A stretch of DNA of 64,000 nucleotides, taken from Desmodus rotundus (taxonomy: Eukaryota > Chordata > Mammalia > Chiroptera > Phyllostomidae). Positions 1 through 11,600 of the stretch are shown one piece after another; position 1 is the stretch's first letter, and each line of letters begins with the position of its first letter. The notes below the pieces were generated by a model that had not been told where the DNA came from, searched no databases, and worked only from the letters and a program-made list of their open reading frames with translations. Position numbers and translations under genes: made by a program. The DNA is taken from the NCBI RefSeq assembly GCF_022682495.2, contig NC_071396.1, forward strand, positions 23,557,735 to 23,621,734, read 5' to 3'.

Positions 1-1671
1 CTGGGTGTTGAGCCTAATGGGGGACCACACTCTGCAACCCTCAAGCAGGGTGGTGACATCTTCAGTGGTGAGCTTCAAAGAGACTGTCGCTTGTCAGTTT
101 TCTAGACTTTTCCACCACAGCACTTTTTTACCTAAAAGGTTTAATTAGATCCACTGTGTTTTTTCTTTACATGGATTTAACTTTGACTTGCATTGTCTTA
201 AGTGTCTTTCTCAGGGGTGGGCCTGGCACCTGTGGAAGCTGCACTTCCTTTTTCAGGCGTGGGGGCCACCGAGTGCTGGGAAGTGCGGCAGGTCAGCTGG
301 CCTGGTGGTTGCTGGCTTGTGGGGTGACATGGCCTCTCTGGTGCCTGAGTCCCTGAAGCGGCAGCAGCTTTGGGAGCGGAGCCCTGCTCCGCAGGCTGCC
401 TGGGAAAAGGTGCTGTGGAGAGATAAGGGGTAGAAATCCCTTTCCGAGTTAATGAGCCCACTCAGCTGCCCAGGGCCCTCCCTTCCAGGGAGCTTGGCGC
501 AATTTGAGCCTCCCCTCCCTCTGAGGACCGGCTTCTGCAGAGCCCAGCTGGCATTAACCTTTCCAGGGTCCTCTGAAGCACCAGGGAGGGAGAGGCTGCT
601 CTGCTGGCCTCTCTCAGAATCAGTCCTCTGCGGGGTCTCTGGGTTATGCTGTGAAACCCCACCTTCTTAGACCAGCTGGGCCCCGAATGCACTTTGAGGG
701 GAGCCCAGTGTCTCTGGGCTGGTGTGGGTGTGCTCTGTGTATTGGGGAGTCAGGCTTAGATTGCATTCCACCCTCCATTCCTGCCAGATGGCTGGAGAGC
801 CACGGTGCAGCCTGCCTGTGTGTCTCTGTGGGCAGACCTGGGCCTGCTCCTCCGCCTCCCCCAGCCCCGGGGCCTGCCTCTCACCAGCTCCCTGGCTGCA
901 CAGCTGCACCATGAGTACCCCAGAGCTCAGCCCTAATTTCAGCGCTGGGAGCTCTGAGTGTGGGCCCCTGGCCTGTGAGGGGCGGGGAGCGCATTGGACC
1001 AATTCAGAAGGCTGGTTGGCCTGGCTTTCTCACCAACTAGCTGAGCCTGTGAGTGGGCTGTCCCTCTCCCTAGGCCTCAGGGCTGTCTCTGGGAACTTGC
1101 TCTTAATCTGTGGTGCAGGGGAGCAAAACCAATTTTTGCTCTGCTCTTTAAGACCCCCTGCCGTAAACAGGCAGATTCATAGGAGAAAGACAAACAGAAG
1201 TTTAATACCATGTGTGAACCTAAATAAAGAGGTAAACCAAGGAAAGCTCAAATGACCGGAAATGGAATTTTCTTGGAGATAGTGGGGGAATTGCAATTCT
1301 GAGCGTGTGGCTAGAGCAGGCTACTGGGAGTCCGTTGAGGATGCGGGGTGGGCTGCGTTTATGGGCGAGGAGTGCAGAGCTGGGGAGCCCAGCCAGAGTC
1401 CCAGTAGTGAGTTACTGGCTGGAGGATGGGGAGACATTCTTGGAGGATGTTCACTGGTCTTCTGTTAACCAGTCTTTGCGTTCTTAAGATCCGTTCTTCT
1501 GAGGGCGCTGGCCTGAGATTCTTTATTTCATAGCCTCTGCTTTCATTTTAGATTGGAAACCTTCCACATGTATTCGCCTCCTCTATACGCGGGAGATACC
1601 CAGGAAAACTGAGAAACTCCCCCAAATAGATGGTCGGACTCTCCCCTGAGCTGAGAATCATTGAGCCAGAT
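1..1671. other. Non-coding sequence without recognised repeats
   Basis: I see no gene, RNA or clear repeat here. An open frame at 722-1255 (+) could encode 177 residues, but it is Cys/Ser/Leu-rich low-information sequence with no recognisable domain and no splice context that would make it an exon. GC content is moderate and CpG is depleted, as in ordinary mammalian intergenic or intronic DNA. Confidence 0.55.
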
Positions 1672-1835
1672 TAGTGGTCCCCAAACTCTCAGGGGCTTAT
1701 AAGAATTCCTAGGGCCAGACTGGTTAAGAATTCAGATTCCTGGGCCCCTCCTCTGACCCACTCAGTGGAAACCCCTGGAGCGGGACCTGGGAATCTACAT
1801 TTTAAACCATATCCTTGGGCATCTTTATACTTAGC
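1672..1835 (+). mobile_element. MER5A-like non-autonomous hAT-Charlie relic
   Basis: The stretch runs from 'agtggtccccaaactctcag' through 'gaattcagattcctgggccc' and 'acccactcagtggaaacccc' to 'gggaatctacattttaaacc'. This is the order of blocks in MER5A-type elements: a 'not needed in analysis' start, 'attctcgggccccacc', 'ctgaatcagaaactctgg', then 'atctgtgttttaacaagccc'. It is diverged and the right terminal inverted repeat is not clear. The element is old and non-coding; the family name is by eye. Confidence 0.6.
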
Positions 1836-3257
1836 TTTGGGGATCACGGGGCAGGGGGATCACTGGGCAATGTCCTGCCTGAGGCTCAGCGAACAGGATC
1901 TTATTGCATCTGTGCGGGGAGGGGAGGCAACGCAGAGGAGGCTGCAGCTGGGCCTGTTTAACTTGGCCCTCACACCAGTCTCAGCCTTTGCAAGTGAGGT
2001 CCTTCATTGTTTTTTTAAAATTTTTTTTATTTTATTTTTTGCCCAGTGAAGCAGTCAGCTGTGTTTTCCCTTAATGCTAATTGCTCGGGATTGGCTGAGC
2101 AATTGTTCGGTTTGGCTGAACATTTCTGTTTCTGTGGGTTTGGGTTGAGCATTAACAGCTACATCTCTGCTTGTATTAGTAAGCGTAGGTAGACCCAGCC
2201 ATCTGGGGAAGAAACTGGAGAGGACCCCCAGGCCCATGGGATGCTAGGATGAGAGGCTATGCTTGGGGCGAAGACAGGAAGCAACAACCACAAAACACCC
2301 GCTCGGCAGATGAGGCCGAGGGCTTGCTTGTCAGTGACAGCAAGGAGAGAGCAGGTGGGATGATTCATCAGTGGGGCCGTGTTCATCTGGGCGACAGCCC
2401 AAATCTCCACATTTCCTTCACCCTAGAGCTAAATAAAACCAGCATTCTTCCCAGTTCACCTGCCGCAGGTGAGGGGATGAAGAAAGTCAGGGATAGAAAA
2501 CTTCCTTCCTTTATCTTTAGACTCTGCCAAAGTGCGGGCCCACTGAGGAGCTGGGGCCGAGGGCCAGGAAATCCATTAATTTTTGTCTGATTTACCCATG
2601 GCCTTCAGCAAACATTTCATGGTGATGGTCATAGAGACTAAAGGGGGGTTGCCAGATTCAGCAAATAAAAGTGCAGATGCCCAGGGAAATTTGAAGAATA
2701 TCTCTCCACCTGCCGACTTTTGTAATTTATTGGAGCAAGCGGAATGCAGGGTTTGTCAGGCACCCTGCAAAGTCAACAGAGGACGTGGGACAACATCACT
2801 AAACACGGCACGTGTCCCGGCTCCACAGGACAGCTGGCGACCCCGACTAAAGCCATGTTTGAGCTCTGAGATAGCTACGAAGAAGGAAGTACAACAGGAA
2901 ACATAAACACACGTGATCACTGCCAACTGCTTCGTCACAACAAACCAGTCTCTAACCTGGTCTTCTGCCCGGGAGCTTGACCCAGAGCTTCTGAGTTTAT
3001 CATGAGACAACATGATCACCAACTATTGTCCCAGTGATCATTTTTGGTAACCACCTGTCCATCTACTTGACGAGGTCTCTGACTGATCCACCAGAATCGA
3101 CCGAGAGGGTCTTCTCATGTTCAGAGCCCGAGAATCACAAGATCTGATTTTGATTCTTGGATTTATGCCCTCAGCTCAGGACATCATTGTTCTGTGTCAG
3201 CTGTAGATTTGAGGGCAGGGATCGTATCTTGGGCTTCGTATGTATTCAGTGCAGACT
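1836..3257. other. Non-coding sequence
   Basis: No gene seen. A T-rich tract lies at about 2010-2043. Frames at 2249-2590 and 2583-2906 have no recognisable domain. The stretch is unremarkable single-copy-looking DNA. Confidence 0.5.
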
Positions 3258-3477
3258 TTTTTTTTTTAAGTTATTTTTAGAGAGAGGGGAAGGGAAGGAG
3301 GAAGAGAGGGAGAGAAACATTGACATGAGAGAGAAACATCGATCAGTTGCCTCCTGTATGCACCCCAACTGGAGACCGAACCCATGATCCAGGAATGTGC
3401 CTTGACTGGGAATTGAACCAGCGACCTTTTGGTGTGTGGGATGATGCCCAACCAACTGAGCCACACTGGTCAGGGCT
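3258..3477 (-). mobile_element. Ves SINE (bat tRNA-derived SINE), antisense
   Basis: On the minus strand this starts 'gccctgaccagtgtggctca', has a Pol III B-box-like 'ggttcaattcc' block, then a pyrimidine tract (the plus strand reads 'agagaggggaagggaagg') and an A-rich tail, seen as the T run at 3258-3268. It belongs to the subgroup in which 'ccagttggggtgcatacaggaggcaact' is followed by two 'gatgtttctctc' blocks. No convincing target-site duplication was found. Frames inside it (3157-3387, 3246-3464) are not genes. Confidence 0.93.
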
Positions 3478-5289
3478 AATAGATATTTGTTGTCTGATTA
3501 ATTTCTAGAATTAACTATTCTTAGGCCATTAACTATTTTAAAATATTTTTTATTTCTCTGTCCATTTTTAAAAACACAATTCCGTGCTTACTGTAAGTTT
3601 TCTGTGGTGTGTTACAAGCCAAGATAACGAAAATATGTGTGCATTATTTTTCTAAGTAGTAATTACTTAGCCAACGCACAGTTCTGCTGGTCAAACTGAG
3701 CTAAAAAGATAATTCTCCAGCCCGCTTAGTTTTCCAAACAGTAGTTGGCTGTTGAGAAGAACTCGTTGCTTAGGAGCATAAGACCATCATAAACTTCCCT
3801 GGACTTAGGTGGCAGTTCAGAGGTTAACAGTGGAGGCCCGACCACAGGAGTGGAGAAATCCTCAGTCAAGGGCAATTTGAGTGTTACTCTCTGAGTGAAA
3901 CCCTTTATTGCTAATAAACGCTCAGGTGGTTATGGAAAGCTAGATCTTTCAATGGAAAACTCATGTTTGGAACTTTCATTTACATGCAGCACATTTGTTA
4001 TTTATTGCTAATTCTCTTCCAAGGCCAAGCTAAGGGGTGGTCCCAACACTCAACACTAAGAGGAAAGAAAAAAGAAAACAACCCTGCTGATAGGTCCATA
4101 GTCACACGTTTCAGAAAAATCTATCCAGCAGCTTGAGGAGCCAGAGGGTATGGGTGCTGGGAGGGGGTGGTGGGAGCACCCAGTGCACCCCCTTAGTTTA
4201 TCATGATGTCATGGGCATTAGAAATGAATCCTGGGTCCACGTGCAAATCCCGCTGGACTAGGAAGATGCTGCGCTATTTTCCTCAGAGCCTGACCCTGGG
4301 GCTTGGGGTTCCCGCTGTGTCCCCACAGTGAACTTGCTGCTCTCCACACAGATGGGAGCTCTGATGGGCGACCCCCTTTCCCAGCCACCCACCCACAGTG
4401 CTTGTCAACCTGCAAGACTTGACGTCATTCAGCAGGAAGTGGGAGGCCTGCCCAGCCCAGGTGGGCTGTGTGCAAGGAACTGGGATTGGAGGAAGGGGAC
4501 CAGCAGGTGGGGGAACAGCCTCCTGGCACACAGCAGACTGCATTCCTGCGTGACCAATGACAACCTTTGGCTGTCACGGAGCTGGAGAGGGAGCATTTGA
4601 CATCTTACTCCACAGCATGTGTCGTCAGTGTGGCTCAAATAAACTCATAAAAATTGAAAAATAAAAAAGAAGCTGGTAGGCTTGAGATGTGGTGGAGAGG
4701 CCAACTGCTTTGGGCAAGGCTGGCCTCCCTGGGGGCCTGAGGGTTGCAGCGGTGGGCGAGAAGATGCCTCTCCTGGGAGAGGAAACATGGCCACTTCCCA
4801 CCGTGGACGGTACTTCCTCTTAACTGGCATTTCCATTCATCTGGTTCTGCAACAGCGCCGGAGGGGGGCAAAGGCACCGTCTCATCCTTTCGGGAGGCAC
4901 TACAAAGTTTAAAAAAATGTTAAAAAGTTAAAAGCTTTAGCTAGTACTTAAGTTATAACCTGTGGTCCTGTTTGGGTGGAAACGCTCAGAGTGAGGAAAA
5001 AATCTAAGATGATCATTCAAGCCCTTGCCAAAGGTACTTTTAGCAGACTTGTAAGTAGTTAAAAGAAAAAATAAACAAAAGAATTAAAGCTGTGGGACCC
5101 AGGGGTTGCACAAAAGCCTAAGTAAGGAGCAGGCCTCATCCTCAAGGGGCTTGACTTTAGTTTGGGAAATGAGCCAGAAACACGCACGAAGGTTAGCCAG
5201 CCATGCAAGGTTAAAACCAGTCAGGTCCAGGTCAAGGTGGAGTAGAACAGGGAAGTCCAGTGACCCGCTCCAGGATCTGGAAATATAGT
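3478..5289. other. Non-coding sequence
   Basis: No gene or well-defined repeat. The stretch has an AT-rich part at 3500-3700 and an A-rich block after 'aataaactcataaaa' at 4638-4672. That block resembles a retroposed poly(A) tail, but I cannot assign a source. Frames at 4218-4912 overlap on both strands and show no domain. Confidence 0.5.
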
Positions 5290-5390
5290 CATTGTGTGTG
5301 TGTGTGCATACACACACATATATAAAATATATGAGTATGTACGCACATATACCTGAATGGAGTATATATATATAGGATATATATTTAGTC
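5290..5390. repeat. (TG)n/(CA)n and (TA)n compound microsatellite
   Basis: A 'tgtgtgtgtgtgtgcatacacacacatata' type core at about 5293-5330 contains adjoining TG and CA blocks that can pair with each other. It is followed by imperfect 'atatat' runs at 5360-5385. This is alternating purine-pyrimidine sequence with Z-DNA or cruciform potential and is likely length-polymorphic. Confidence 0.9.
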
Positions 5391-8264
5391 ATTATCTAGA
5401 GCATATATGTAATCACTATATGTATTTACTATAGTATATACACTCTTCCATTAAGTATTGTGCATCCCTTTGAAAGCAAGCAAATTCTTTTAGATTCTGG
5501 GACTAGTCCTGCAAACCTTCAGAGGTCTTCAGGTCAAGTGCACAAAACACTGCATTATTAGTTAAGAGATTTATACACTCACTGTGCCAACCTGATCATA
5601 AATAAATATAAGTAATGAAATAATCACAAATAAATAACGATCACACAGATGACCCAGAATAAGTATATTTCAAAGTTTTACATTATTGCCGTGAAAACAA
5701 AATGATTAGGAAATTTTCTTTAACCAGCACACCTGTGATAATACGCACACAGAGCCCCAGCCACACAGGAGGAAACGGAGAAATTCCGGTCTAGGATGAC
5801 GGCGAAATTGCTCTAAGGGAGGAAATGTCTCTTGAGTCTCTGAGCCCCCTTAGTGGCTTTTAGTTACACAGAGGTTTGCCTGGGTCTTGTATGAGTAGGA
5901 GAGGTTACGGCAGACATTTCTTTGTCTGCATTTTGTTTTCTTTGTGGTAGCTGGAGAGACAGAGGGTCTGACCCAGGGACCTGTGGACAGAGAAGGGTGA
6001 GTCCTGGCAATATGGTGGTGGGCTGGCACCCTGGGGAGGAGGCAGGGCTTAAAGGGCCCAGGCGAGCAAAAGACCCATGAACCCCAGGAATACTAAAGCC
6101 ACCATTCAGTCTCAGCTCTTCTTAACCCAAACCGTTGGTGACAGACTTGGACCCAATTGTTTGTCCTCCTTGGAGAATGAAGGGGAAGGGGCTGCCTCCC
6201 CGCTTGAGGAAGGGGTAGAGAGGACCGAAGGGGTGACAGTGGGGGTGCTTGAGAGTTTAGGTAAGAGCAGGAGTTCCGAGTGGGGGGAGTAGGGGGAGTG
6301 GCCACCTGGCAGTACCGGGAAATCCCGGGAAGGCACTGAGGGTCCCCTCGTCCCAGGGGAGGCGTGGGTTGCACTGTGTATCCGATGATCTGTATGGGGA
6401 CAGGGACATCTACTGTTGTACATCTACTGTTGTACTATTATAAAAATTTAATAATATTTGTTGTTATTAACATTTCCGTGTGCGTTACTGCCTTCTCTCC
6501 AGGAGACTCCGATTCTCTGAGGGGCACAGTGGAGTCTGACTAGGGTTGGGAGGTGTGTCTGGAGGAATGATGGGAGAGAGGTTGGGAGAGGTTGGTGAGG
6601 TTCAGGCTGGGTCATTGTATAATATCGTTTGCCTTATATTTCAAAGGACTTGCCCTGCGATGTGTTTTCCAAAGTGTGATGTTAACATCACCTTCAGGAG
6701 TGGTTAGTAAGCAGTCAAGATTGTATACTCGACACGTGGCCTTAGGAGGTCCTTCAAATGTCATCGTACAGGTCTGCCCAGAGAGCTGCTTCTTTAGCAT
6801 GCAAGAGAGTAGAAATAATTTTTCATCGGTGACGCAAGTTGTATTCAGGACACGTGGTTAGCTAGAAAGGTTGTAGGCCGCATCAGCACGCGGAGGTGTG
6901 AGGTCAAAGCGTGCTTAGTCCCGTGACGCCGCCCCACCCATCCCGGAGGACTCTCAGCTGCAGGAGCGAAGGCTTGGTGCTCTGTCTCTTGCAGCATCTG
7001 CTGCAGAGTGGACTGGGCGTGCGAGGTGCTTCTGGGAGCCTGAACCAGACAGTAGAACCTCACCGAGGTTACGAGACCAGGTGCCACGGCCGTTTTTATC
7101 CCTGCTGACAAAAATCTCATCTGAGTGTCGCGTTCATTGTAACACTCGCAGTTCAGAAGGAGGAGAGCATACTAGGGTTTCCTGGTCAGTGTGCAACATG
7201 TGCATAGTCTTGACATGCACACAGGGCTGTTTCGGATTTGAAACACTGGTCATGAGGGAGTCATTGAAGATTTTGAAGGAGAGGAATGATGTGGAGAAGG
7301 TGTTTGTGCTTCAGTGCTGAGGGCTGAGAGGCTGGGGCAGGAGGACAGTTAAACCCAGAGTGGAGCCACAAAGTGGGTGGACCCAGAGCTGGGGCTTCTC
7401 CAAGGTCACCGTGCACAGGCTCCCCCAACCCCTCTGAGCCCTGGGGCTGGTCCAGGACTTCCCAAGTCAGAGTCAGTGCGAAGAGGAGCCAGCTCAGTCC
7501 ACCGCGGAGCAACGCATCAGCATTGTGATGAGTCAGGAGGAATCTGTCCCAGACACATGGAATAAATTTCCTCTCAGATATACGTGAGGGTAGGGGCAGA
7601 ATTCGGAGCTGGGCGATGTGAACAGCAGCCTGCGTTTCGCCAAAGAAGACATACTTGCAGCAAAGACGATGTGGCAAGGAGGGGCTCTCGGATGCCCTGA
7701 TTGCCCCAGCGCAGCTCACAGATACCTGTCCCTCCTGAGTCAGAACTGGGGTGGGTTGCCATGGCCCCTGAATAGAGCCAGCCTGAAGGATCATTTGCAT
7801 TCTCTCCCCCGGCTCCCTGTCTCTGAGACTCATTTCCTAAGTTGGTCTTCTTCTCACTTGGAGGCAACATTTTCTCGGATCAAAACTCCTGAGCTGTTTT
7901 ATGTTCTGGCTGTTGCTCCCTGGGGCGGGTTTTGCAAAGTTTGCAGACAATGGAGTAGAACAGACAGCTAAGCTAGGAAATAGCCTGGTCTCTCCCACCC
8001 CCTCGCCCTCTCTCTCTCCCCAAGCTAGCGTGCAGGATAGAATGGAAAAGCCTTTAGAAATCTCCAGAACGTGGCTTTTTGTTAGTTTTTGGGCAAGGGT
8101 GGTCATTTGGAGACCCGAGTTCTGGCCAGCTCCCGTCTCTGGATGTCTATTAATGACTGGTGCCAGTAATTTTATTTTCTTGAGATCTCTACTCTGCCTA
8201 CTCACAGCGCTGTCATGAATGAGAGTTGATATTGGTGAACAATAATAATTATTAAGATAGTGTA
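5391..8264. other. Non-coding sequence
   Basis: No gene recognised. The stretch includes AT-rich DNA at 5390-5700 with several 'aaataaat' motifs and an average-GC region from 5750. The 190-codon minus-strand frame at 7261-7833 has no recognisable domain and is overlapped by frames on the other strand. Confidence 0.5.
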
Positions 8265-8404
8265 CTGTTCCTGGATGCTTAGCATGCACGAGGCAGGTGC
8301 CAAGCTCTTCCCTCAGAGTAACCCATTCAATCCTCACAGCTGTTTTCGCAGACAGGGGAACTGAGCATTAGGTTAAATTATTTGCCCAAAATCACCGTAG
8401 TGGG
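8265..8404 (-). mobile_element. MIR relic, antisense
   Basis: The plus strand has the reverse-MIR order: 'gatgcttagcatgcacgagg', then 'acccattcaatcctcacagc', then 'gacaggggaactgagca' and 'ttatttgcccaaaatcacc'. This matches the MIR core ('tcctcacaacaaccc..gaggaaactgagg..cttgcccaaggtcac'). It is an ancient mammal-wide SINE, heavily diverged, with no coding capacity. Confidence 0.75.
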
Positions 8405-8630
8405 TTTAATGGTGGACCCCCAAATACACGCGCATGTCTAAATCCCTTCAAGGCAGTGTGGCTTTGCCGACACCTTGGATTTGGACTTCTGCTCCCTGTA
8501 ACTGAGAATAAATTTCTGGTGTGTTATGCCACCCGGTTTGTTACAGCTGGGAAGCCGATGCAGTCGTATGGCTGAGGTACTATCAAAGTTACAGCTGTCA
8601 TTGTAGAAAAGAGTAGAGACACCCAAAAGG
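8405..8630 (+). mobile_element. Ancient LTR-like relic (ERVL-MaLR type, uncertain)
   Basis: The fragment opens with 'ttaatggtggacccccaaat' and ends with 'gacaccttggatttggactt', 'actgagaataaatttctggt', 'gttatgccacccggtttgtt'. This is the block order of MaLR-type LTRs ('ccttgatctcggacttctagcc..aataaatttctgttg..gccacccagtttgtgg'). The middle is deleted. Only regulatory-type LTR sequence is present and there is no viral gene. Confidence 0.5.
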
Positions 8631-8659
8631 AATTATAATATATTATCAAAACAGGATAT

Positions 8660-8692
8660 ATACACACACACACACACACACGCATACACATA
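8660..8692. repeat. (CA)n microsatellite
   Basis: About 11 CA units at 8661-8681, continuing imperfectly as 'cgcatacacatata'. It immediately precedes a mariner-type MITE end whose insertion preference is TA, which this sequence supplies. Confidence 0.95.
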
Positions 8693-8704
8693 TACAGACA
8701 TATA

Positions 8705-8812
8705 CAGGGTGGGGAAAAGTCGGTTTACAGTTGTTCATATGGAAAATAATACAATAATAAATAATAATACGAGAATCAAGTCTGTGTTTTGGATACTAAC
8801 AAGTGTATATAC
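8705..8812 (+). mobile_element. Mariner-type MITE fragment
   Basis: The left end 'cagggtggggaaaagtcggt' followed by 'ttacagttgttcatatgg' directly follows a TA dinucleotide. It matches the terminal inverted repeat of non-autonomous mariners seen in bats and cattle ('cagggtggggcaaaagtaggtttacagttgt'). On the right side 'tactaacaagtgtatatacct' looks like a decayed inverse copy ('tactcacaactgtaaacct'), after which the outer right end is lost. It is AT-rich inside and non-coding. Confidence 0.6.
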
Positions 8813-9453
8813 CTATTGGTCTGTCTGGTAGTTATCTCTGGATAATGGAATTACCTTTCTTCCTTGTGTTGCCCTTTATTTTCCAGCTATTAGTGAGTAT
8901 GTTATCACTTTGATAACCAACTGCTTTAAAATGTACTAGAGAAGAGGTACCATGGACGCAGCCACGCCTGTTCACCTGACCAGTAAGGCAGCAGGTGGCA
9001 TGGTGGGCTTCCTGCAGTGCCTCCACCAAGCAGGGTTTTCCTAAAGGCCCCATTTTTCCCATAGTTCTGGCTGCCAGCACCCCCAGATTCTGCGCCAAAT
9101 CGAGCCCGCACATTCCTGGGGAGGACCCCGAGTCTGCCGACCCACTGGTCTCCTTCAGGAGTCAGTCGCGTATCCATGTAGTGATGCCTCACATTAACAG
9201 GTGCATTCTGGGAAGGCCGTGACTCAACAAAGCCTTAATAAATTGAATTGTGCCGGAAATGCGTTAGGTTAGCTGATCATATGAAGCCCCCTGACACATG
9301 TCTGAGTAGAGAATTATCTTTCTCTAGGCCCACCCCCGCTGCCACCCATGCTCTCTATGCCAGAGTCGTGGCGTTGGTGTGTGTTGGGCTTCCTGGGAGG
9401 GTGAGAGCTCTCCACGGCTCTCTCCTCAGGCAGCATCTCAGCGAGGAAGGCTC
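8813..9453. other. Non-coding sequence
   Basis: No repeat or gene recognised. The overlapping frames on both strands around 8832-9222 are not supported by any motif. Confidence 0.5.
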
Positions 9454-9513
9454 TGTGTGCCCCTGACCTGCACCGCGTGCCCCTGACCCGCACCGCGTGC
9501 CCCTGACCCGCAC
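9454..9513. repeat. 20-bp minisatellite, three units
   Basis: Three adjacent copies of the unit 'cgcgtgcccctgacccgcac' lie at 9454-9473, 9474-9493 and 9494-9513. The first copy differs at three positions (tgtg for cgcg and cctg for cccg), and copies two and three are identical. The two identical units carry three CpG each in otherwise CpG-poor DNA. The frames across it are repeat artefacts. Confidence 0.95.
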
Positions 9514-11370
9514 CAGACACCTTCCCAGGTGTAGATCATCAAGGCTAGCGTGCAGGTGGCCCTGCCCCCCTCCAGTGAATAGGGGCAGGGGGTGCTGGGT
9601 CCCGACTCAACAGTTCCAGAGCCCCCAAAACAAACTATTTGAATTCTTTTTAAAAAAGCTTTCCATGCAAAGGTTTTTGTTTTAGAATCTAAATATAATA
9701 AATAGGCATTATAGATAAAACTGTAAATTTTTTTCAAATAATATCCAAGCTAAAATAAGAAATCTTAAACCGGCTACAGGTGTTGTCCCTCTTTCGAGGG
9801 TCCTTTAGAGGAAATATTGGCCATTGCTTTTAGGAATGATTGACATGAGACTCACTGGAAGGCGTAATCCCGCCCCCCCATGTCCCAACAGTCCCGTCGG
9901 TCTATTTCAGTTGGGAAGGGTCCCTTGCCTTGTCCTAAGACGTTCGAAGAATCTCCGGGAAGGCCAGGGAGCGGCCTGGATGCCGCCCAGGGAGAAATAA
10001 AGGAGTTGGGACCACTCAGCCAGCAACGAGGACACACCTTGAGATGGGACGCCAGACAGGCCCTGTTCCAGGAGGACCACCCGAGGGTGGTCATCTGCCC
10101 TTATTTCCCATGACCCCCAAATGTGCAGGGCGCAGCCTGCCGAGAGGCCGCTCCCCGAGAAGACCCAGACCTTCACCTGGCAATGGCAGGTGGCGGGGGC
10201 TCCAGCTCCCAGGTGGAAGCTCCCAGGCCGTCCCTGCTCCGACCTACTGCCTGAGCCGCCATCAGGGTTTTCACAAGACGGACCATGGCTAAGATACAAG
10301 GGCTTCGAGTGGAGGTGGGGTGTGCAGGGTAGAGGAGAATAAACAGACTTCTCTATGTCGGAGACCCTTCCTGGGTAACCCAGCCTGAGAAATCGCTGCT
10401 TCAGCCACATCTGCTGGTAGGGCAGACGGAGAAAATAGAGACGATAAAACTAAATGAGCCTTGGAGGTGAACCATATGAAATCCCGTGGGCAGGGGCGGG
10501 GCGGAATTGCCGGCTATTACTATGGAGTCTAGCGAAGACGGGGCATGGTGTGGGAGGGGGGATGGGACCCAACCGCAGTGCAGATTGGAAATGTGGATTT
10601 TCTCCTGGGAGGCTCCATTCCCCCCAGAAAGAAGACGCTATAGCAAAACAGGAGCAATGAAGCTTCGCCTGGCGACAAAGACGGTTCCCATTTGCATGTT
10701 AAGCAGCCGGAGGCCTCTCCCAGGCTGCCCCGGGGGAGGGCTGTCAGAGGGCTGTAACATTAACACGTGAGGGTCTCCTGAGCACACCTTATGCTGGGGC
10801 AGAGCCCGTGGCCCCAGAGACAGCCCTGCATACCCTAGGCCCTCAGCCATATTTGTACTGAATTGCATTTAAAAAACGGTTTCTTGGGTGGCCCCGACTC
10901 CCAAAGTCTGGGCTCAGATGTGTATCTTCTTCTGTATGTGCTGAATTCTGTGACGTCTGTGGAGGGAGTCTTTAAGGGAGGTAAGGTTCATCCCAACAGT
11001 CCTATCAGTTTGGGTTCTATTGCCTGCCCCCTCCCCCGTTAGATTAAACAGGCCTGAATTATCCCCAGGGCTGCGGAAACAGCAGAGCCAGCCTGAGACT
11101 TAGGAGTGTGGCAGAGTCTGGATTCGCCTTGGTTTTAGCGGCGCTGACCTGCTGAAAAGCGTGGCCCACCCTCCCCCTGGCTCCCCTGGGTGCTGTTACT
11201 CCCAGCAGGGACTCCTTGCCCCTCGAAGTGCCCGTATAAGTGAGTGGGGTGCTCTGAAGCTTTGCCCAACTCACCTAAAGAACATGTGAGGCTTTGTTCA
11301 TCTTTGCACAAGCCTGTGTGCACGTGTGCCCTGCCACCACCTACCTGATGCCCAGGCCTCCGTGTCCACA
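9514..11370. other. Non-coding sequence
   Basis: No gene recognised. Positions 9640-9780 are AT-rich and 9850-10870 are more GC-rich. The latter hold overlapping frames on both strands (for example 9907-10410 minus) without any recognisable domain. They are consistent with GC-biased chance frames. Confidence 0.5.
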
Positions 11371-11600
11371 TGCTCAGGTTCTGGTAGTTTCTCATGAATT
11401 TATTCAAAGGTCTGTTGCAGGCACTGAGCACACAGTTGCTGAATGACTGCTGTGTGCTGGGCACAGCCCTAGGTTCTGTGGACAACACAGATAAAAAAAA
11501 ACGCCTGCTTCTGTGGAGCTTACGTTCGGGAGCGGGAGGGCAGGCAAACAATAAGCACCATCTGTAGGTAAATGTTGTGTTAGAAGGTGGTGTCTTCGGA
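11371..11600 (+). mobile_element. Ancient interspersed repeat (L2/L3/MIR class, uncertain)
   Basis: The block 'tgctgtgtgctgggcacagc' followed by 'taggttctgtggacaacaca', 'tctgtggagcttacgttc' and 'aggcaaacaataagcacc' follows the familiar order 'ctgggcactgttctaggcgctggggatac..catggagcttacattctag..gacaataaacaa'. It is strongly diverged and the family is not certain. Confidence 0.5.

Noticed and set aside
4600..4672. Processed pseudogene tail (AATAAA-like signal plus A-rich run)
   Set aside because: No upstream coding similarity was recognised and no TSD was seen. It is noted only as A-rich sequence.
9454..9513. CRISPR-like array
   Set aside because: The 20-bp units are directly adjacent without spacers and the DNA is mammalian, so it is a minisatellite.
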